Below are positions 10,189 to 22,014 of a DNA stretch of 64,000 nt, in pieces. The position numbers and the translations under genes are program-made. Within the stretch, counting starts at the first letter, position 1; each line of letters begins with the position of its first letter. The notes beneath the pieces were generated by a model that saw only the letters and a program-made list of their open reading frames with translations, was not told the origin of the DNA and did not search any database. Source of the stretch: Melastoma dodecandrum (lineage: Eukaryota > Streptophyta > Magnoliopsida > Myrtales > Melastomataceae); assembly GCA_029817715.1 (NCBI GenBank), contig JARUPY010000465.1, positions 62,001 through 126,000 on the forward strand. Reading direction: 5' to 3'.

Positions 10189-13100
10189 ATGTTGCCCACT
10201 ACGACGAAGGGGCGGCCGTCGTCGTCGTCTTCGGCTGCGCGGAACAGTTTCATGTTCACTCAGTACCTCCGAAGGATAATCAAGGTGGTCCTTCGACTTC
10301 TTATTCCTGCTTCCAGCGGTTTTTCTGCTTTCGTTGAGCTGTCGCGTGGTTGTTGTTAGATCTGGTGCTCTGCGGCGGCTGATGTTTGGTTCTGGTAGTG
10401 GAGAGAGCTGTCTAAGTTTGATTTCACCGCATTTCTAGGTGATTTTGGCCTTGTTGAAAGGTGTTTTGGTGTTCTTTTGATGAGTTTTGGTTTATTTGAG
10501 GAGACTCGTGTGGATTTCCGGAGGAAGAATTACTGTTGCTTCTGGATTAGTGGCTGAAGCGCATAGATTGATCTATTACCTAGGGACTTAATTTCAGTGC
10601 CTTAAGTGAACGAGGATGGTGAATTTCTATGTTGCGATATTGTCAGAGGGATTTGCATTGTTTGCTTTACTGTTTTGTGGTAGAACTGTGTAATAACCGC
10701 CTGACGGCATATTTGAATTATTAATTGTGACCCACTTGATTGTAGTGGCAACAAATGGACATTGAATACACATTCTGGCAAATGCTTCAACTTTGCACAT
10801 CGCCAAAAGTTGTGTAAGTAGTCAATTTCTGACCACTATCGCAGTCTAGTTTTCTTTGAATGGTGTTTTCTGTTGTGATGAGTTATTAGATTCTGCTGAC
10901 ACGCTAAATGGCTGTTCTTTAACGTTATTCACGTCCTGCGATCATCTTGATTAATGATTCTGAAATTTTTGGTTTCTTGCATATGGCTTTGGATGATTGT
11001 TTCAGCTATCAGCACACCAAATATCACAAACGTAAGTCTCTGCTATTTCACAATATCTGTCAATAGCGACCATTTCTCGTAGATTTCCATTTTGGAAAAA
11101 GATAGCTGGAGAAATTTCAAGCTGGGTAGTTTTCTGTTTATCGAACCGTCAGTTATGTTCTCACATCTGAAAAGGGTCACTTTGGCCCAAGCTTATTTGG
11201 TTCTTCTTGGGCTGGCTGGTGGGAATCTTATTTGAGTTCACTTTTGATCTAACATGTGGTTAATCGAGATTCTTTTAGTGACAGGTTATGCTTAATTCGG
11301 CAATTGTTTACTTGTTATTTGGTTTTTGGGCTTCTATCGTTCCATGACATTGATTGAGCTTAACTGCTGCGAGAACTATCCAGTATACATGCCAAACCTG
11401 CCTTTAAATTAGCGTTTCTCGTACTGAATTTGAAATATTTTCTTCTGGCGTTTTCAGAAACAAAAAATCAGTGGGCACGTGATGATCCTGCTTTTATCGT
11501 AATAACCTGCCTTCTTTTGATGGTTGCAACAGCTGCTTATTGTGCAGCGTAAGTTTTCTTGCGACTGAAGTGGATTGCTGTATAATAGGGCTCCTTTCTT
11601 GCTCTCTCGCTTTCTTTACTCTACTTTCATTGCCCCTTGAATCTGCTGGTCAGAAGAACAACTCTGAAACCTGGTCTTCTTTATCACAGATACGACCACA
11701 GCAGCGGACATGCCGTCTTCGTGATTATCTCAGTGTTCACTTTTCACTTCTTTCTGGCTGGAATCATATTGGCGACAATTTGCTGGTAAGTGCCTCTACT
11801 CCATAGCATGCTTTTTTTTTATAAAATTGTGCTCTAAGTACCACTATCTAATAACTAAAGCTGATTCAATCACTGCAACCAATCTGAACACTGCAAATAA
11901 TACTGAAATTCTTCCTTCATATATCTCATTAACGAATAATGCGTACACGATGCTAAGCTTGGTCATATTTTGGCATGTATTCTTTCATGAGTCGTGACCT
12001 GCTAGTTCTTATATGCTCTGTGGCAAATTGGTTTGGAGATTTTAGCAGAGTGAAATTGAATCCAGTTCCTTACTGTGCATGCAGGTTCTTGACAAATAGT
12101 TATCTTCGGGAGGAGACACCAAATAGTTACGTAGTGGAACAAAAAGTTGAATGGCAAGTTTCTATCTTAATCTACTTGGAATGTCTTTGGCTCGTTTATT
12201 CGCGACACAGAATAATTTTGCCCTCCGTAAACTATGTAAAATGAAGCTTTCGCCCGTGACTGGAGTCCTACCTTGCCTATCCTTGTAGTCACCCATACTT
12301 AAGAAATTCTATCTGACGCCATGAAGAGGACCTTGATAAATTATCCAGTTTTTTTTATTAGATAACCTTTCCATATAATATTAAATGAAATATCAGGATG
12401 GTAGGCCATAATTTTATCGAGGACTCATTAGGATACTTAGTCAAAGCTGAACTTGCATCATCTGGGATAAGCATATCCATGCTTAATATTAAATTGATAA
12501 GATTTTTGGGATGTTCATTAATCTTTTTGACACGATTTCAATTTTCTTCACCATTACTTATCTCTAATACCCAGTAGTACCGTGGTATGCCATGCTAACA
12601 GTCCTGGGCTCCTCTTTTGTCTTGTTTGAAGGTTATATGCATTTGATGTGCACTGCAACTCGTTTTTCCCGATGTTCATTTTGCTATATGGTAATCATTC
12701 TAGTCAGGACAAGGCTTTTCCCTTTAATATTCGATATCCTCTTCATTAAGATGTGACTATTCGTATCATTTACACTGTTGCAGTGATTCAGTACTTCTTG
12801 TCACCCATCCTGGTAGCCCATGGCTTCTTCCCAGTCCTTTTGTCGAATCTGCTCTTCATGGTGGCTGCCTCTTACTACCATTATCTTAATTTTTTGGGTT
12901 ATGACGGTGAGCTGAATCCCACTTTCTCTGGGCTTTTACATTTTTCTTGCGGATTTCTAATGCCGTTCTCTATTCATATTAGTGCTCCCCTTTTTGGAGA
13001 GGACCACCTTATTCCTCTATCCAATTGGAGCCATCATTGTTCTATCTCCGATCTGTAAGTTCCGGTTACCGTCAACTTCTCAATCTCACCCCCTCTTCCC

Positions 13101-13210
13101 CCACCCTGAACTTCTGCTAATTCTTCTTACTCCCTTCGTTTGCAGTTATGCTGTGCGGGTTCAATCCTATGAGATACTTCATGAACTTGTACTTCAGTCA
13201 CAGACCATAA
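10189..13210 (+). CDS. UNC-50 family protein
   Basis: Ten exons: 10189-10284, 10746-10813, 11006-11031, 11458-11548, 11690-11785, 12085-12153, 12632-12690, 12784-12906, 12983-13054 and 13146-13210, coding 254 residues, the usual plant length. The conserved core includes YLRRIIKWQQMDIEYTFWQM, CTSPKVVYQHTKYHKQTKNQ and VVEQKVEWLYAFDVHCNSFF. Several membrane-spanning segments follow, ending NPMRYFMNLYFSHRP. UNC-50 (GMH1 in yeast) is a Golgi/ER membrane protein; in animals it is needed for trafficking of some receptors, and the plant role is little studied. The sixth intron uses a GC donor (TG|GCAAGT at 12154), which the conserved VEWLYAF junction requires. The third exon is only 26 bases. Confidence 0.96.
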
Positions 13211-14642
13211 CCACTTGACCCAGCTAAGTATAAAAATTTTGGACATACATCTTCTTCCCCATTCCCCAAAAGCTAGATTTAGTGCAGAACTACGACGACG
13301 ACGGCAATCAATCGTTGGTTAGTGGCTCTGATACATCCCTCTTATTGACCTGAACTAAAAGCGTGTAATTCTGTGTGGACGAGGCCTCGATTCTCTTCCT
13401 ATTTCTTTGTTTTTTCACCTGTTCTGTTTTCAGTGTTCCTCATCTAGGCCCATTTCTTTCACAGTTGGGAATATGCCAATTCGCACCTATCCTGAAATTT
13501 CGGCGTGTTTAATTATACATCCGAGAAGAAAGACCGCGTTCTGTTCTGTTCTGTTCATGCAGTCATTATCAATTTAGTTAGAGGAGGGTTAGAGTTAGGA
13601 CGAGAGACAGGCGGACAGGGATAAGGTTAGGGAGTTGGGGTCTGTAGAAAAGTCTATCCCCGTGGTTGGGTGTTAGTCATTTCTTCAAGCAGCGTCCACT
13701 TAACCTCCAGCCTTTTTAGGTTGTGGGAGTTGGTGAAGAGAAGCCGTCTGACGTAATCAATATTTTGACACCTAAACAACCTTGGTATTTTCTTAAACCG
13801 ATACACTTAACATAGTGTTTCACATCATATTAATGAGTAGTAGATTATTCTCTTTTTAGTTTATCCGTAATTTATCCTGCGTTCGCATTTTCTGTTTTCC
13901 CTTTTCTTTGGTGAATCAAAAGTTTGGTGGTGGGGATCATCATCATGAAAGAGTTCAACTCAACACAAGAACACCATCCCGAAGGCACCTCCTTTTCTAC
14001 TCTCCGGAATAAGTCGTCTTCGCATCGCATCCTGGACTAATATATTGTGGGTGGTGGGGGGGGGGGGGGGGGCACCTTAATTCTTCAATAGAAAAAAAGA
14101 AAAGAAATGTTCAGTCCACCAAATTTGATGCCGATAAAAAGTCTTAAAAAGGGGGAGTTGGTGACCCTACAAAAGTCGCTTCATTTAAGAAAGTGACTTT
14201 ATTATTTGTTCTTCCCAGAAGTCGTCGTTCTGAATAGATGGCGTGGGGTTGGTGAGACGTATTTTAAGTTATCGAGTTAGAGCCCCCTCCCCCCCTAACC
14301 TGAAATCCACTACAACACATGAAAATGGATGTCCCTCTATATTTCTACCCAGGTGAAATTCACATTCCAAGTTTAGGGGTTGACCGATGCTATCATTTAA
14401 AAAAAGTACTTCAAATTTTCGGTGTATCATGTACCGAGTTTTAGGTACATTTTTGCTCACATAAAAACACGGGGGGGGTTTTTTTTATTATTACTGTGAA
14501 ATGTTTTGGTGACTCATCGCACTTCACCCACCATTACAACGAAACAATGACCAAAATGACATCACGATTTCATTTTCACTCGGTAAAATCAGAACGACAA
14601 CCTCCGGCCGGCGAAGTGTCCTGTCCTTTGTCGTGGTTTTAC
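13211..14642. other. Intergenic, no gene seen; poly-G tract near 14053
   Basis: After the UNC-50 3' UTR there is no protein-like frame. A pure G run of about 18-20 bases lies at roughly 14053-14072, a shorter one near 14471, and a C run near 14290. Nothing else can be assigned. Confidence 0.35.
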
Positions 14643-16113
14643 TTACTGGTCGAGCTGGCTTCCGGCTACGTCCACCACGAACCTGTAACGGACGTCGTTC
14701 TTGGCCAGCCTCGCGAACGCCTCGTTTATGTAGTCCATCTTCACCACCTCGATCTGAGACGTCACGTCCTTCTTCTTGCAGAACTCGAGCATCTCCTCTG
14801 TTTCCTTCGTGCTCCCGATGAACGTCCCCGTGATCGACTTCCTCCCTGCCCGCCCGCCAAGTTTATGAGATTTTCATAGGATTAGCGCCTGATTATGCGG
14901 TTATTTGGGAAACGGTAGGGATTTGTTTGGGATTTTCTTTTTACCGAGCATGATCAATGGACTCATGAACTGAAGAGGAGCGTTGATGACGCCGGTGATG
15001 ATCAGCTTCCCGTCGAGCTTCAACAATAAGATGTATGGCTCGAGGGGGTGGACGACCGGGACAGTGTCGATGATGTAGTCGAGGGAGTCAATAGCTGATT
15101 TCATCGCCTCCTCGTCCGAGCTCACCAGGTAGGCGTCTGCGCCGAGTTGCTCGAGTGCCTCCTCCTTCTTCTTCTCTGACGAGCTTATCACTGTCACGTG
15201 GTGGCCCATCGCCTTGGCAATCTTCACTCCCATGTGCCCGACGCCGCCGAGGCCAAGTATGCCTCCCCTCAGGCCACTCGCCGTCAGGCCGAAGTGCCTC
15301 AGAGGGCTGTAAACGGTGATCCCCGCGCACAGCAGCGGAGCCACCTGCTCTGGCTCCATCCCTTCAGGGATCTTCACAACGAACCTAAAACACCATCTCA
15401 TAACTAACATGCAACCTCACGAGCCCGGACAAGAAGCGACTAGATCGGAGCGGGGGAGTGCTTACTTCTGGTGGACAACCATCTCACCAGCGAATCCGCC
15501 CTGCGTCGGCTTCCCGTCGGTGTAGACATCATTGTAATTCCAGATCTTCTTGCTGCAGTACTGCTCCAGATCAGACTTGCAGGGCGTGCAGCCCCCGCAA
15601 CAGCCGACGACGATCCCGACCCCAACTCTCTCCCCTACCCTGAACCTCGTCACCTCTGATCCCACCTCGACGACTTCTCCAACCACCTCATGCCTGCAAA
15701 AGACGACGACAAAAATACAAAATTTCACAAATCCAAAATCCCAGAACAGGATCAAATCAAGACATCGCCTTGACCAAATCTCAAACATAAAATGCCAGTA
15801 GTCCATAGCATATGACCATATACCCAGGGACCATGGGGTAGTTGGACATGCCGAGGTCATTCTTGGCCTGGTGGATGTCAGAGTGGCAAAGCCCACAACA
15901 CAGCACCTTGATGTAGACATCCTCTGCCCCCGTATCCCTGCACAACCCAGTTCGTTATTTCATTGGAAACAGTTGATCGAGCGAGTGGGAAGGAAAACCA
16001 AGAAAAAGGAAAGATCATCTTTGCCTGAGGTTGTAGGTGTAGGGAGAAAGGACGCCGGACGGGTCTCTGGCAGCCCAGCCAACAGTAGTCCTCTCGGTTT
16101 CAAGGCTCCCCAT
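14643..16113 (-). CDS. CAD: Cinnamyl alcohol dehydrogenase
   Basis: Five exons on the minus strand: 16113-16025, 15937-15824, 15693-15466, 15384-14945 and 14845-14643, giving 357 residues, exactly the length of class I plant CAD. It is an NADPH-dependent zinc MDR alcohol dehydrogenase that reduces cinnamaldehydes to monolignols, in the cytosol. Visible features are CGLCHSD (catalytic zinc Cys), [12 protein letters not shown] (zinc His), the structural-zinc cysteines in [16 protein letters not shown], the nucleotide loop [17 protein letters not shown] and the VISSS-K NADP-binding signature. The stop follows [12 protein letters not shown]. The first intron has a GC donor (CTCAG|GCAAAG), because the codon pair around it spells the conserved NLR-DTG junction and reading through gives a stop. 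Introns are short. Confidence 0.96.
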
Positions 16114-16270
16114 TATCTTCCTCAAAGACAGGGATGGAAGGATGAGGAGGAGGAGGAGAAGAAGAAGAGGAGGAAGGAAGTGGGGTTGGTGAATTGGTGG
16201 TGATGGAGAGGTTGGGGGATGATTTGTGTTGGACACGAGGCGATTGGGTAATGGGTGGATGACTCACTCG

Positions 16271-16392
16271 TTTTATACAACGAGGATACGAAATGCGAAT
16301 ACGAAGGATAGAAGACGTGCTGAATGGTGGTGATGATGGCCATTTTTCTTTCTTTCGGTTCACGCTGCCCTGTCCCACGTTGCGCGGTTGGT
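16271..16392 (-). promoter_or_regulatory. CAD core promoter with TATA box and AC element
   Basis: On the minus strand a TATAAAA box lies at 16277-16271, about 160 bases before the CAD start. The AC-II element ACCAACC lies at 16392-16386, about 275 bases upstream. A second ACCAACC (16190-16184) falls in the probable 5' UTR. AC elements are the known binding sites of lignin MYB regulators, so their place here fits a lignin-pathway CAD. The function is inferred, not shown. Confidence 0.5.
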
Positions 16393-16439
16393 GAGGTGGG
16401 ACCCACACATTTTTCTCCGATCCCCTCGTTAGTTTGTAA

Positions 16440-17237
16440 AATTAATTTAATAACAGACTCATCATCATCATCATCATCATCAATCAATCGCCAACTTTTA
16501 CCACAATTGCTTGCTTGGGAGAGTTTTAGTTTTAGTTTTTATCTAAATCGCCACCCCCAACAACCCCTACTGACAACAGTTGGGTGGTAATCGCGTTAAT
16601 AATAAGGATAAGTCAACAATTACTCCAACTCTTTCTTTCTTTTCTAGTTATATATTTATTCCAAAGGGAGTCTTACTCCACCACCGCATCACTCCCCCAC
16701 GATCATCATACCCTTTTATTTCTTCGTTTTCATTCTCTCTCTCTCTATATATATATATATTGTGGACCAAATGTCAGCATGCGTGGGGCGTGTCCTAATT
16801 TTTTTTTGTAAGTTGGGAAATCGTTTTCTTCCTCGGATTCAGACAGCGGGGAGGATGGTCGCCCCTTGGGATGGTGAGAATAAGGGTGTCCTTTCGTTTG
16901 GATTAAAAGGGCCTCGCAAGTCAAGGCCCAATTATGAGCCCATTTAACAATCCACTTCTTAATGGTCTGGACCAATATGAGGCCCAAAGACCAATCGATC
17001 GATCAGGATCAACCTGGTAACTTCACTTGGATTCATTCAAAAAAAAGTTCATGCTTGTAATGGTCCAGTGTGGGGAATGCTTTTATTAGAAGTTAAATTA
17101 AAGGTGCGAGAATAGTTTAGTCGTGTCAACTGAGTTTTGTAACCTATTCTCATCGGACCCATCAGGGGGCTGCCGAAACACACCCACATCATCTACTTTT
17201 ACATGTGATGTTATACTGTATAAAGTGTAGATGGACC
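16440..17237. other. Intergenic with simple repeats
   Basis: No gene is seen. There is a CAT/ATC microsatellite at about 16457-16480 and a CT then TA dinucleotide tract at about 16733-16761. Several GGCCCA-type motifs lie between 16910 and 16985. Bases 17000-17237 show nothing that I can name. Confidence 0.4.
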
Positions 17238-17630
17238 TCAGTGACCAACACCTGGGCTAGGTCCAGAGTCGTTAATCCGTGCAACGAACTCGTCAATTAC
17301 ATCGAGACGCGAACCTTGTCCTCCGGTCTTGTTGCCTACTCTCAGTCGACCCTCGATTCCAGTATTTATTAACCTTCCTGTGTCGCAACGAACCCCACCA
17401 TCCTCCTCCTTGTCTTGAGGTGCCTCCCTCATGCTTGTCCGTGGAACAGATCGCAACATATCAAGAGGAAGATGAAGGTTACGGTGGATGGCCAAATTGG
17501 GAGGGAGCCTCGTGGTAGCTGCTCTTGCCATTGAGGATTTTGGTTTGTCCATTTTGAGAAAGGATAAGGGAATGGATGTGTGTAAATCGGGTTGGAGGTG
17601 GTGGTGAATGACCGAGGGTGAGTTTGCCAC
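17238..17630 (-). pseudogene. Secreted-peptide precursor (CEP/PIP-like), probably frame-damaged
   Basis: The open frame of 130 codons ends in SGPSPGVGH directly before the stop. This combines the SGPS core of PIP/PIPL peptides with the PSPGVGH end of the CEP13-15 group; both are secreted signalling peptides cut from the C-terminus of short precursors. A variable basic/acidic middle region precedes it, as expected. The N-terminus in this frame has no signal peptide. However, a hydrophobic run reading IWPSTVTFIFLLICC and ending HGQA, a good signal-peptide core with a cleavage-like end, lies at about 17432-17497 in another frame, without its own ATG. Two compensating indels flanking it would explain this. 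Either the gene is dead or the sequence has errors here. Confidence 0.5.
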
Positions 17631-17649
17631 TTCTCAAGCTATGACACAT

Positions 17650-18401
17650 ATATATTATTGGGTCTTAATATCCATGATGTCACTGTGAGATGGAGGGCAA
17701 TCACAGTGCTTTTGGAAGCAAGTTACATGTGCTTTTGTCGAGTAATGGGTACGAAGAAGACGGAATTAAGGCATGTCGAATGGAGGGGGAGAGGGGGCAA
17801 CACATAGGGATGGATGCTCGAAAGGAAAAAAAGGGACCTCCTCATTTCAGTCCCTTTTGAGAGCTTGCACAGTGAAAAACTTGGCTGCTCGAGGAACTCG
17901 AACTAAACTCCACAACATCGTTACACAAGTGGTAGTAAAACCATCCCCAACCATTTCCTTTAGTAAAACCAGAAAGCCCTAACACACCCCCCCCCCCTTC
18001 CTTTTTTTAGTGTCATCTTCTCTCATCGTATTCCAAACGGGATCTTGTTCTTCACACTTGCATCGGATAATGACATTCGGCCAATCCGGTCGATGCCCGA
18101 ATGCCGGCTTTATTTTTTAAAATTAGCTTGTCATTACAACCTTAAGAGTTTTTATATCATCTCTGTGTCAGCTTGTACTTCAAAGGATCTAAACAGTTCC
18201 TACCGAACTCTGACTCCCCCCCGCGGGGACAATGCCTTGGAATATCCTCCTGTTGGCATCCCTTGCGTTTCCTCGTCCGGATACCTCGAAGACGAGGAAA
18301 GTCGATAACATAGAGCATTCGACAGCTCCTATGGGCATTACCGTGAGTATATCAAATTGGGTCAGTTCTGGATTGGACCACATCTCTGAATCAATCTGAA
18401 T
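17650..18401. other. Intergenic upstream of DUF26 gene
   Basis: No protein-like frame or RNA gene can be supported. A C run of about 10 bases lies near 17988. The region close to 18400 presumably carries the promoter of the DUF26 gene, but no TATA box is clear. Confidence 0.25.
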
Positions 18402-18818
18402 ATGCAAGTGTACAGGATGGGCTCGTCTGCCATCACGCTGTGCATTTTCTATTTTCTCTTGGCTGTCGCGAGCGCAAGGTTCGACTCTACCCCCCTGTTG
18501 TTGAGCTGCGGAGGGGTGATCCAACCTCTCAGCGATTATCAGGCGGGCGTGGAAGTGGTTGTCAGGGATCTGATCCGGTGGACGCCGCAGTCGAGGTTCA
18601 ACTATTACAACAAGTACGAGAAGGACAATACGGAGGTCTACGGGCACGGCATCTGCAATGTATTACTGTCAGTGGACGATTGCGGCAACTGCCTTCGGAC
18701 GGTTAACTCTTATCGGATCTCCCGTTGCACCTTCGTCGACTTTGCACAGGCTAGATTTGTAGACTGCGAGATGACGTTCGACAACAGATGGTTCAACCAT
18801 GGAGGGCGACGTCATTAG
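18402..18818 (+). CDS. Single-domain DUF26 (Gnk2) secreted protein
   Basis: An intronless gene for 138 residues, or 133 if the second ATG (18417) is used. A signal peptide runs through LCIFYFLLAVASARF. The mature part has the DUF26 cysteine motif C-X8-C-X2-C in CNVLLSVDDCGNC, with further cysteines in LLLSCGG, SRCTF and VDCEM. Single-domain DUF26 proteins such as ginkbilobin-2 are apoplastic; some bind mannose and inhibit fungi. Cysteine-rich receptor kinases carry two such domains plus a kinase, and neither is seen here. The C-terminal half after VDCEMTFDNRWF is short, so this is a compact copy. The function as antifungal protein is inference. Confidence 0.8.
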   Translation: MQVYRMGSSAITLCIFYFLLAVASARFDSTPLLLSCGGVIQPLSDYQAGVEVVVRDLIRWTPQSRFNYYNKYEKDNTEVYGHGICNVLLSVDDCGNCLRTVNSYRISRCTFVDFAQARFVDCEMTFDNRWFNHGGRRH

Positions 18819-19949
18819 AGTGGGACATCGGTCCTTGAAGAAGCTGATGCTCGCCATCCGAACATCCACGAGATCCGTCACAATGTTCTTTCCTCTGCCC
18901 GAGCTTTTTTCCCTCCATGACACCGCAAGAGTTTCTTCTCGTAAGCGTAATGCTTGTTGAATAACGATACACACGATACTTTGACAAACATTTCAAATTC
19001 CTTTCCTTAGAATATTCTGTTTTATACTTTTCAGTTTTCTTTGAGTAAGTTAAATAATAAAAAATTATTGTTTTTAAATATTAACTTAATTTAAGAATAA
19101 ATATCCATGTGCACACGTTATTATGCTAGAACGAGGGTCATGCGATATAATTCATGCTCTTTTTGATATTTTAATTAATTCAGTTGTCACCAATAAATTA
19201 ATCATTTTACTTAATTTGTGTGCTATAATATCACAATAAACGATCATACATACACATTTATTACTTGCTGCCTTTATACGGAATCCAATGGTAAGGTGAC
19301 TTTTCCAATGTGTCCAAACAAGTTCCCTGTACTATTTGTTGATTTATGGTGCCCTTGAACATGAAAAGCGACGCCATCGGTGCATGGTCGAGCTACGTGG
19401 ACTCCGCGGTTCCGACACAATTTTGCTCCCTTTAATTTATTATCAACCTGACAAAACCTACCCACCAGGGTTCGGCCATTATCAGACAAAACACACTCAG
19501 ACAATAATCAGGTCAGTGGAAAAAAAAACACACACAAACACAGGACCAAGAAAAGATCTACGTCGATGTCTAAAGAAAAAAAGATCTCAAGAATCGATTT
19601 TCCTTTTAATTATTAAATCTTTTTTATTGATTAATATGTTATCATATATCGAATTTTCTTACTAATAGAGAAATGAAAACGATCCTTGCAATTGTCCAGA
19701 ACTACAATACGATGTAATAATAATATCGTCTTATCCTTTCCCTCCAGATCGTGTCAAGGAAGGATCTGGACTGACTTCCAATGTCGGACTTAAATTTGTC
19801 TCGACCTCTCCCGATCACACACAAATTTATATTTCAAACTCCCAGAAAAATTCGTGACCCGTAGATTGAACCTACCACTGGGTTGATCGTATGCACCCCG
19901 AATATAATTTTCCTCCAAACCAAGTGGACCGTCGTGGCATACATTCCTT
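18819..19949. other. AT-rich intergenic, no gene seen
   Basis: The stretch is AT-rich around 19030-19240 and 19600-19730 with no coding sense. No tRNA, repeat family or promoter was recognised until the UGT84 TATA box. Confidence 0.3.
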
Positions 19950-19957
19950 GGGACTAA

Positions 19958-19965
19958 TATAAATA
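19958..19965 (+). promoter_or_regulatory. TATA box of UGT84 gene
   Basis: TATAAATA lies 75 bases before the UGT84 start codon, implying a short 5' UTR of roughly 45 bases. Confidence 0.55.
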
Positions 19966-20039
19966 AGAGCCACCGGTCAGGTAAGATTCATGTCAATTTT
20001 TATGTTTTATGTTTCAGACACCGGTTGGTGAGGGAATAA

Positions 20040-21581
20040 ATGGGATCCGTACAACTGGTCCATGTGTTCATGGTCTCCTTCCCCGGCCAAGGCCATGTCA
20101 ACCCGCTCCTCCGTCTCGCCAAGCGCGTCGCAGCCCGGGGGCTCCTCGTCACCTTCCTTACCCCGGAGAGCACCGGCCGTCTCATGCGTAAGGCCAACCC
20201 CGGCATCGGAGGGGAGCCGACTCCAGTTGGGGACGGTTTCGTCCGTTTTGAGTTTATCGACGATGGGATCCCCGATAATGACCCGTTGCGCGACGATATA
20301 GACCTTTATATCCCGATACTAGAGAAGGCCGGGAAGGCCCAGATACCGGAGATGGCTCGGAGGCACGCTGAGCAAGGACGCCCTGTCGCGTGCCTTGTGA
20401 ACAACCCGTTCATCCCGTGGGTGACCGACGTTGCGGAGTCGATGGGGATCCCGTCGGCGGTTCTGTGGGTCCAGTCCTGCGCGTGCTTCTCCGCATATTA
20501 CCACTTCTATCATGAGCTTGAGGCATTCCCGACGGAGTCGGACCGTGAAGTTGTGGTGAAGCTGCCGGGGATGCCGCCTCTACGGGCGGATGAGATCCCG
20601 AGCTTCCTGTGCCCTTGGACGCCTTACCCGTTCTTAAGGAGGGCAATCCTTGGGCAGTTCGGGAACCTAGAGAAGCCCTTCTGCGTGCTCATGGACACGT
20701 TCGAGGAGCTCGAGCATGATGTCCTCGAGCATGTGTCTACGTTCTGTCCTGTCAAGACAGTAGGACCGCTCTTCAAGAATCCCGGTAAGAGCAAAGACGG
20801 TGGCGTGTCGGGGGACTTCGTCAAGGTGGACAACGAGTGCATAGGGTGGCTCGACTCGAAGGCCCCACGGTCAGCGGTGTATATCTCGTTCGGGAGCGTG
20901 GTGTACCTGAAGCCAGAGCAGTTCGAGGAGCTTGCGTACGGGTTGCTCGATTCCGGACTCAACTTCTTGTGGGTGTTGAAGCCACCAAAGCTCGACCCAA
21001 GGATCGTGCCATGGTCCATTCCTCCAGGATTCCTCGAAGCGGCAGGTTCGAACTTTACCGGAAGCCCTAAGAACATTTAGTCGAAATTTTCGAGTCCAAT
21101 ATCAATAAATTACGCGCACATGACTCTGTATTCAGGTGAAAGGGCCAAAGTAGTCCAATGGTGTCCGCAGGAACGCGTGCTGGAGCACCCCTCGACAGCG
21201 TGCTTCGTGACGCACTGCGGCTGGAACTCGACCATGGAAGCCCTGTCTTCGGGGATGCCGGTCGTGACGTACCCGCAGTGGGGCGACCAGGTAACGGATG
21301 CGAAGTACCTCGTAGACGTGTTCGGGGTGGGGGTGAGCCTCAGCCGCGGCGAGGAGGAGGAGGAGAAACTGATAACAAGGGACGTGGTCAAAGAGAGGCT
21401 GCTGGAGGCGACGACGGGGCCGAGAGCAGAGGAGATAAGGCGGAACGCCCTCAAGTGGAAGGAGGCGGCGGACGTGGCCGTGGACGAGGGGGGGTCGTCA
21501 GACAGGAACGTCCAGGAGTTCGTGGACGAGATCAAGAGGATAAGTGGGGGTGTGATTAAGGGTGTCGGAACAGTTGCTTAG
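20040..21581 (+). CDS. UDP-glucosyltransferase, UGT84 type
   Basis: Two exons, 20040-21045 and 21136-21581, joined by a 90-base GT-AG intron, give 483 residues. The N-terminus HVFMVSFPGQGHVNPLLRLA is the UGT84 signature, with the catalytic His in GQGH. CLVNNPFIPWVTDVAESMGI and the 44-residue PSPG box (WCPQERVLEH to WGDQ, final Gln) are complete. UGT84 enzymes form glucose esters of carboxylic acids such as cinnamates, gallate, limonoids and auxin-type acids; gallate glucosylation to beta-glucogallin starts hydrolysable tannins. Which acid is used here is inference. If unspliced, the frame meets a stop at 21080. Many UGT84A genes lack introns, so this short intron is notable; it restores the conserved AAGERAKVVQW. 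Confidence 0.93.
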
Positions 21582-22014
21582 TGGATTGTGTCTTCCTGGT
21601 CTTTTTGCTTATGTTAATTAACTCTCCTGAAGTTTTCAATTTCCTTTGGTCTAGTGAAATAAAAGAATTCATTTTTTGTTTCCAAGTTGTCCTCCTCGTG
21701 CATGACAAGTTTTAGCGACCATTTTGACCATTCTTCTTCTTCTTCTTCCAAGAGGACAAAGCGAACTATTGTACGGTCCAAATGTGATAAATCATGTGGT
21801 CCATTCTTTTTATGACTTTAAGGTATGGAAAAAACGCAACGTGGGCCACCGAAGTGAATTACATTAGGACGGACTTCCCATGTGACATTGTCCGTCGAGA
21901 CAGGGGGCGGAATTTGTTCATTGGAAATAATCTGTTGGACGGATGTTGAACGTGATTTCATTTACAAGTTTTGAGGATTTTTGCGCGGGAGAAAGAATCT
22001 ACAATTCCTGCCGT
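21582..22014. other. 3' UTR region between UGT84 and lipase
   Basis: The two genes are convergent here. A CTT-rich microsatellite lies at about 21734-21750. No other feature is seen. Confidence 0.35.

Noticed and set aside
14053..14072. G-quadruplex or telomere-like signal at poly-G
   Set aside because: It is a plain G homopolymer, as likely a sequencing or slippage product as a functional structure.
16015..16487. Pro/Ser-rich open frames upstream of CAD
   Set aside because: Produced by the GGA/GAA-rich leader; the real product starts at [12 protein letters not shown].
4782..21581. Biosynthetic cluster of UGT73, CAD and UGT84
   Set aside because: They are separated by unrelated genes (UNC-50, C2, DUF26) and are general families; proximity alone does not support a pathway.
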